Shown piece by piece: positions 62,341 to 64,000 of a DNA stretch of 64,000 nt. This DNA is from Clostridium sp. AWRP (lineage in GTDB: Bacteria; Bacillota; Clostridia; Clostridiales; Clostridiaceae): assembly GCF_004006395.2 (NCBI RefSeq), contig NZ_CP029758.2, positions 3,038,001-3,102,000 of the forward strand. The letters are read 5' to 3'. Positions within the stretch are counted from its first letter, which is position 1. Each line of letters opens with the position of its first letter. The notes under the pieces were generated by a model, which was given only the letters and a program-made list of their open reading frames with translations, did no database searches and was not told the origin of the DNA. Both the position numbers and the translations under genes were made by a program.

Positions 62341-63966
62341 CTACTCTGTCTTATATACTACTTTTCCATTAGTCATAGTAAAGCATATTTTAGCATTTAG
62401 AAGCTCCTTAGGTGACAAATTAACAACATCTCTGTCGATGACTGTAATGTCAGCCAATTTACCTTTTTCCAATGTGCCCAGCTCATTTCCGCGGCCAGCA
62501 GCACATGCTGAACCATAAGTGTGAGCTATCAATGCCTCTTCTACTGAAATCTTCTGATGAGGTTCCCAACCTCCTTCAGGTTCTCCCTGTACATTTTCTC
62601 TTGTAACAGCATAATAAATTGTGAGCAAAGGAATTGTATCAATAATTGGTGAATCAGTTCCAAATGCCAGTGTAACATTACTATCAAGCATATCACGGAA
62701 AGTCCACATTAATTTACTTCTTTCCAATCCTAAATCCTTTTCAATGCCTGCTGGATCTATTAGACAGTGTCCAGGCTGCATAGATGCAATTACATGCAAA
62801 TCAGCCAAACGCTTTATATCTTCTTTTTGAATATTTTCCAAATGCTCTAAAGTATGCTGTAAATTTGGCTTTCTTCCATATTTCTTTTCTGCTTTTTCAA
62901 AAGAACCTAAAGCTAGGTGTATAGCTCCATCTCCAATTGTATGAATTCTGATACTCATATCATTTTCTACTGCTGACATAATAAGATCTTCCATATCTTT
63001 TGGATCAATGGTAGTTCTCCCATTGTCACCTTCAAAATAAGCATTAGAATATGGTTCTGAAAGATATGCAGTATGTGTACTTGAAACACCATCAAAGAAC
63101 TGCTTAGTTCCTCCAAATTTCAACATAGTACCTTTATAATTTTCTCTCATCTTTAAAGGACGCTCCAAATTTTTTGTTATAGTTGGAAACATATTAACAC
63201 GTACCTTTAATAGATCTTCATCTAATAACTTTTGATATATATCATCTTTAAGTTGATCTCTTCCTTCAACAGGCATCATGGACACATCACAAATAGATGT
63301 TATTCCATTTTCTGCTAAATGATTTTGAAACTTTATATATGCATTAAGTAAACAATCATCATTAGACTCTAAGATTTCTGAAGTAGCACTAAAGGCTGCC
63401 GTTTCAAAGAAAACACCAGTTAAATGTCCTTGTTCGTCCTTCCCATATTTTCCTCCAACTGGTGGAGTTGACTCTTCAGTAATCCCTAATTTTTTAAGTC
63501 CTGTGGAATTAAGCCACAATGCATGGCAATCTCCTGATAGCATTGCCACAGGCCTATTAGGATAAACTGCATCTAAAGAAGCCTTTGTAGGTAACACTTT
63601 ATTTTCCCACACAGGAAGATACCAGCCTGTTGTAATTACCCATTCATCTTCTCCAAATCGATCTGCAAAATCACCAATAGCATCTACACATTCCTGTTCT
63701 GAAAAACCTTCAATAGGCAGTATTTTTTTATCAAACATAAGTGCTGACATTAAGGTGTGGACATGAGCATCATGAAATCCTGGTATAATTATTTGATCAC
63801 CATAATCATATATTTTTGTATGCTCGTCAGTTAGTTCATCTAAATAAGATGCACTTCCAACATAAATGATTTTATTATCTTTAACTGCAACAATACCCTC
63901 CATAACTTCTTTTGAAGTTCCTGTAAAAATATGATTACTTTTTAAAACAACATCTGCTTTATTCAT
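62341..63966 (-). CDS. Amidohydrolase family protein (YtcJ-like)
   Basis: The 541-residue protein has the HAHVHT-type metal motif after QIIIPGFHDAHVHTLMSA, a central HTIGDGAIHLAL, LQHTLEHLENI and the late FGTDSPIIDTIP. It ends with ELGTLEKGKLADITVIDRDV, the shape of the Amidohydro_3 group. Such enzymes hydrolyse amides or formyl groups; the substrate is unknown. GAAAGGGGAAG precedes the ATG at 63966; the frame is open to 63990. It is the first visible gene of the agmatine operon and might process a guanidino or amide compound feeding it. Confidence 0.8.
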   Translation of the reverse strand: MNKADVVLKSNHIFTGTSKEVMEGIVAVKDNKIIYVGSASYLDELTDEHTKIYDYGDQIIIPGFHDAHVHTLMSALMFDKKILPIEGFSEQECVDAIGDFADRFGEDEWVITTGWYLPVWENKVLPTKASLDAVYPNRPVAMLSGDCHALWLNSTGLKKLGITEESTPPVGGKYGKDEQGHLTGVFFETAAFSATSEILESNDDCLLNAYIKFQNHLAENGITSICDVSMMPVEGRDQLKDDIYQKLLDEDLLKVRVNMFPTITKNLERPLKMRENYKGTMLKFGGTKQFFDGVSSTHTAYLSEPYSNAYFEGDNGRTTIDPKDMEDLIMSAVENDMSIRIHTIGDGAIHLALGSFEKAEKKYGRKPNLQHTLEHLENIQKEDIKRLADLHVIASMQPGHCLIDPAGIEKDLGLERSKLMWTFRDMLDSNVTLAFGTDSPIIDTIPLLTIYYAVTRENVQGEPEGGWEPHQKISVEEALIAHTYGSACAAGRGNELGTLEKGKLADITVIDRDVVNLSPKELLNAKICFTMTNGKVVYKTE

Positions 63967-64000
63967 AAACTTCCCCTTTCTAAGCACCAAACTATCCCAA

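Noticed and set aside
1..64000. CRISPR arrays and tRNA or rRNA genes
   Set aside because: No regularly spaced direct repeats and no cloverleaf with conserved TTCGA-type arm or rRNA-like sequence was seen; the tandem repeat at 38461 has only two units.

Overview
The window reads as chromosomal DNA of an endospore-forming, strictly fermentative Clostridium-type Firmicute. The evidence is very low G+C, strong AGGAGG-type ribosome binding sites, the tail of a GerA-type germinant permease, two Spo0E-like phosphatases, a LysM/glycosyl hydrolase 18 cortex-lytic enzyme, a phosphate butyryltransferase / butyrate kinase pair, ferredoxin-dependent indolepyruvate oxidoreductase and an agr-type peptide quorum-sensing locus. 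I cannot name the species from sequence alone.

Positions 1-31.2 kb are an accessory, decaying region. Intact genes include a two-gene permease with divergent PadR repressor, a DUF362 ferredoxin-like protein, two stand-alone tyrosine recombinase domains, a radical SAM protein, a PTP-like phytase-type phosphatase, a convergent pair of GGDEF diguanylate cyclases, XRE regulators, acetyltransferases, an ECF sigma / DUF4179 anti-sigma pair, a haloacid dehalogenase with a divergent ArsR regulator, and an agrD-agrC-agrB locus without agrA. Between them lie remnants: a truncated group II intron, IS1634/IS1182/ISL3-type transposases, a recT tail, GNAT and NUDIX fragments, an internally deleted hydrolase, a MutS chimera, and a collapsed second copy of the padR/permease locus.

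Positions 31.4-37.6 kb hold an L-rhamnonate-type acid sugar operon on the minus strand: MFS importer, rhamnonate dehydratase, IclR regulator, class I (DapA-family) keto-acid aldolase and lactaldehyde reductase. A sequence motif shared by the two upstream regions is a candidate IclR operator. From 37.9 to 49.7 kb come a broken copy of the cortex-hydrolase gene, a dCache chemoreceptor, a DHA2-type transporter with an FAD oxidoreductase and a MarR regulator, and a transposon graveyard (IS1182, IS3, IS4, IS110 pieces). That graveyard ends in one intact IS256-family element with an 8-bp target duplication.

From 50.1 to 57.0 kb lies a catabolic module: ptb - iorA - iorB - buk followed by a PrpR-type sigma-54 activator, with a clear -24/-12 promoter in front of ptb. 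It would oxidise 2-keto acids from amino acids to acyl-CoA and harvest ATP through acyl phosphate. From 57.3 kb to the end come the LysM/GH18 enzyme, a dead chemoreceptor gene and an operon of amidohydrolase, agmatine deiminase and carbamate kinase.

The most interesting leads are the agr locus (no response regulator, gene order D-C-B, a serine where the peptide's ring cysteine is expected, and a 17-bp inverted repeat abutting the agrC start), a compact structured element just upstream of it, and a recurring pattern of genes collapsed by internal deletion.
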